Origin: Xylocopa sonorina
Taxonomy: Eukaryota; Arthropoda; Insecta; Hymenoptera; Apidae
Assembly: GCF_050948175.1 (NCBI RefSeq)
Contig: NC_135202.1
Span: 9,858,001 to 9,922,000 of the forward strand
Direction: 5' to 3'
DNA length: 64,000 nucleotides
A program made the position numbers and the translations under genes. Below are positions 61,501 to 64,000 of this stretch, piece after piece. Below the pieces are notes generated by a model. It was not told the DNA's origin. It did not search any database and saw only the letters and a program-made list of their open reading frames with translations. How positions within the stretch are numbered: the stretch's first letter is position 1; every line of letters begins with the position of its first letter.

Positions 61501-64000
61501 AATAACGAGGCGACCGGATCGCGGCAATTAAATGAAAACCTATGCTAATGAGGATTGATTTCGACGTGTCGCGGGCGAGGGGCGCGTTCCAGCCAGGTGT
61601 TAATCGTGGCGCACGATCCGCTGGTCAACCAGAATCGATCGATCGTCGCGATTCAACGTTTTGCTCGACTCGTTTGTTTGAGTTGCCAGCAGCGTCGACT
61701 TGTATCAGTCCAGGAAAATTCGCTGGAAAGTTCGATCGATCGTTTCTCACCTGTCGAACGTCCTCGCGCGTTCACGCGAGCGGTATTCTATTTAAAACGT
61801 GAGGTGTGTATAATAGGCTGCATATTTCCTTCTTCGTTAGAGGGTTTGCTATAAAAGCTCGCGCGTTGTACCTGTGAAATATTTTATTCGCGCGAACACA
61901 CGTGTGCGCAACGTATTACAGAACTGCGCGATTCGATCGTTTAAACGCTGACAATCTCGCGTGCGAGGCGTTGAATATTCGAGGATTAAACGTTTGTCCA
62001 TTAAAATACGGATACATAAAATAGAAGGGAGAATTGAAAATTCCTGGCGATTTTGTCGAAACATTTTTATCGAGCAATCCTCGATTACCCTAGAATAATA
62101 ACTCGCGATTCGCGCTTAATGTTTATACTCAGTCGTTCTCCGTATAAAACCATCGGGTTCGAGATTATTTCCAGCGTAACTGCTACCGCAGAACTGCAGC
62201 TCTCTTCGAACTTAGCTTGCAAAAATCGCTCCAGCAGGGGAGCTGCCATAAAATTCTTTATTCGCGAATAATCGAGTGCCACCAAAAATCGAGCGCGCCT
62301 GCAGTCGATCCTCGACTGCAGAATCCACAACCACCCATTCGAGGTAAGCTGAAACATTGTAACGCGGTTGAATTCGACTGAAATCGTCGCCATAAAGCTT
62401 GGTTCGTAAAAAATCGAGTCGCTGGTACGGCTGGATCGCACGAATCGCCCTTGAAGGCTCTCGACGCTCGCTTAAACCGGAACTCTCGCGAGAACCAGCC
62501 CCAGAATCGCGATCATTTCCCGTGGATCGCCGCGAACCAGTCGTGGAGTGCAAACAAACGCGATAAACCCAAAACTGGTCGACGAACAACGGAAACGTCG
62601 ACGCGTAATGAAACGTTTTCATTGGACGTTGTTGTTAACCAGTGGTACCGATCCCAACCGAGGTCGAATCGAAAAAAGACACGAAACAGTGACGAATTAG
62701 GTATACACGAGCTGGTTTCCGTGGAGATTATTCGGAAAATATAGGACAGATTTCGGTTTATACCTTGACAAAGTGAATAGATTAATTAATTGATTGATTT
62801 CGATGGAGGCGCAGAGGGGGGAGGGGGCGAATTGATTTTGGTGGGACGATAATCATTTCGTTACGAGGGATGGGGGTAATTATGAATGACAGATGTACGA
62901 TCGGGTTTGTTGGCGATTGTTGAAACGCCTCGCAAACGGGTAATGCGATTCGTGCGGCGTTTCGGGTCGTTGGGTGTAATAATTTCTACGATACTGTGCG
63001 CTGGCTATTCGAAATTTGTCGCGCGAGTAAAAAGGGGACGAGAATTAATTGTCTGATGGATTTTTCTCACGCGCGATTAATGACCCCACGGGAATCGATT
63101 ATTTCGCGAGAGGAGGGGAGAAGCTGCGCGACGGCCATAGATTGTCATCGAATTTATCGCGGTTATGAGGCTTTTTGTCCGCGTTTCCGGCCGATATTGC
63201 GGCCGATAACTGCAGTGGTAAGGATCGTTAGGTTAATCGAAACGTGTTACGATTGCGCGATGTAACACGTACGTGTCACAGCGATAGACGCTTCGTGTGT
63301 CAAAGCGATATTGGTGTTTACGTGTTCGTAATAACGCACCAGCCATTTCAAACAAATATCGGTCACGAACGTGAAATAAACTTTCTCCCCTTCTCTCTGA
63401 ATGATTTGCAAAAATTTCACCGCGTCTCTTTATCGGATTAATCGCGATTAACCTCGGTTACCGCATTCAAACGATTTGTTCTCCGATTTTACACCCTGAA
63501 AACACTTTCGTCTTTACATCTAAATGGTTAGAAGAAATAAAATTGAACTGTAGAATCTGAGAGATTCAATTCTTTATCGAGTATTATACACGGAAAACAG
63601 AATTAATACTCGTTTCGAGACGAGGTAGCAAAACTACCCCAAAGAGAGGAGCGAAGGGGTGGAAAAGGTGAGAAGCCATAGACGTTTTGCAACTCGCAGA
63701 CTTGAGTACACCGAATGCCTCCGTGCCCGCTCGTTTACTTGCACTTCCTGTCTTGTAACGACGGTGGTCGTTGCAGCGACGTGGGATCGCGTTTTCCACG
63801 TAACGGGTGACCCAGAATCAAATTCAAGGATAACAGCCACCACCACCTGGCGATCGACGGATTTTTCGTTGGTTCCTGTTAACGAAAACCCAAATGACAC
63901 GATTAAAAAACTTCTGCCTCCTCTTCGAACGGCTCCTCGAGCCTTCTCACCCTGGTTTACTCGCACTGGGGGATGTTTCTCCGCGTTCCTTTCGACTCCG
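58500..64000. other. Non-coding stretch, no gene seen
   Basis: No recognisable gene. A 12-unit CT microsatellite lies at 60,756-60,779. A strong TATA-like word (TATAAAAG) near 61,849 has no initiator at the right spacing. Near matches to the dispersed repeat cores occur at about 62,425 and 62,641. CCACCCTC occurs at 59,251. A plus-strand frame at 59,934-60,524 (196 codons) has no recognised domain and overlaps minus-strand frames. Confidence 0.7.
60756..60779. repeat. (CT)12 microsatellite
   Basis: Twelve perfect CT dinucleotides, the longest perfect dinucleotide run I noticed here. Likely polymorphic. The complement is a GA repeat. Confidence 0.92.

Noticed and set aside
61849..61856. TATAAAAG as a promoter
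   Set aside because: No initiator or downstream element at the right distance on the plus strand.
1..64000. tRNA, rRNA, CRISPR, telomeric TTAGG arrays and known insect microRNAs
   Set aside because: I looked for tRNA A/B-box pairs with plausible folds, regular repeat-spacer arrays, TTAGG runs and remembered microRNA sequences, and found none that held up.

Overview
The window looks like nuclear DNA of an arthropod, most likely a hymenopteran (bee- or wasp-like). CpG is abundant rather than depleted, and CpG-rich words such as TCGA and CGCG are interleaved with TTAATT-rich stretches. CT microsatellites and T-rich splice-acceptor-like tracts are common. Nothing looks bacterial, viral or organellar: there are no operons, no dense coding and no ribosome-binding sites. 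The species cannot be named from the sequence alone.

I recognise no protein-coding gene in these 64 kb. The longest open frame is 267 codons and runs through a 69-bp repeat. The other long frames are pyrimidine-rich or CpG-rich, overlap open frames on the other strand, and show no domain I know. I also find no tRNA, rRNA, known microRNA or CRISPR array. The simplest reading is a very large intron or a gene desert, possibly regulatory. A few weak coding or exon candidates are listed with low confidence (5.29-5.48, 5.73-5.82, 27.44-28.25, 31.75-32.00 and 54.04-54.39 kb).

Layout. 0-3.1 kb: plain non-coding. 3.137-3.169 kb: a compact perfect-stem hairpin element. 3.2-7.88 kb: non-coding with two exon-like segments. 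7.881-8.404 kb: a recent 262-bp tandem duplication. 8.4-13.1 kb: non-coding. 13.1-13.45 kb: copies of a dispersed repeat that recurs inverted at 53.4-53.8 kb. 13.5-19.4 kb: non-coding with small hairpins. 19.5-20.8 kb: a strongly strand-asymmetric pyrimidine-rich (minus-strand GA-rich) block. It is capped at its right edge by a minus-strand TATA box 30 bp from a perfect arthropod initiator, the best promoter candidate here. 20.8-27.2 kb: non-coding. 27.2-28.25 kb: a 69-bp (23-codon) repeat inside the longest frame. 28.755-29.148 kb: a 207-bp tandem duplication. 29.6-29.8 kb: a dense homeodomain/POU-type site cluster. 31.75-32.05 kb: a segment of unusual composition with Pol III-like boxes. 32.1-44.4 kb: non-coding. 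44.432-44.960 kb: three copies of a 174-bp unit carrying a perfect 14-bp palindrome. 45.69-46.28 kb: an older, badly eroded tandem array. 46.5-53.3 kb: non-coding. 53.37-53.77 kb: the dispersed repeat again. 54.0-54.4 kb: a GC-rich frame ending at a donor-like site. 57.5-58.5 kb: A-rich, then hairpin/GAGA/initiator, then GT-rich sub-blocks. 58.5-64 kb: non-coding.

The most striking global signal is an octamer, GAGGGTGG (complement CCACCCTC). By eye I count about 27 copies on both strands, where roughly two are expected by chance. No gene network can be described because no gene is identified. What can be inferred is a repeat-seeded, probably regulatory landscape.
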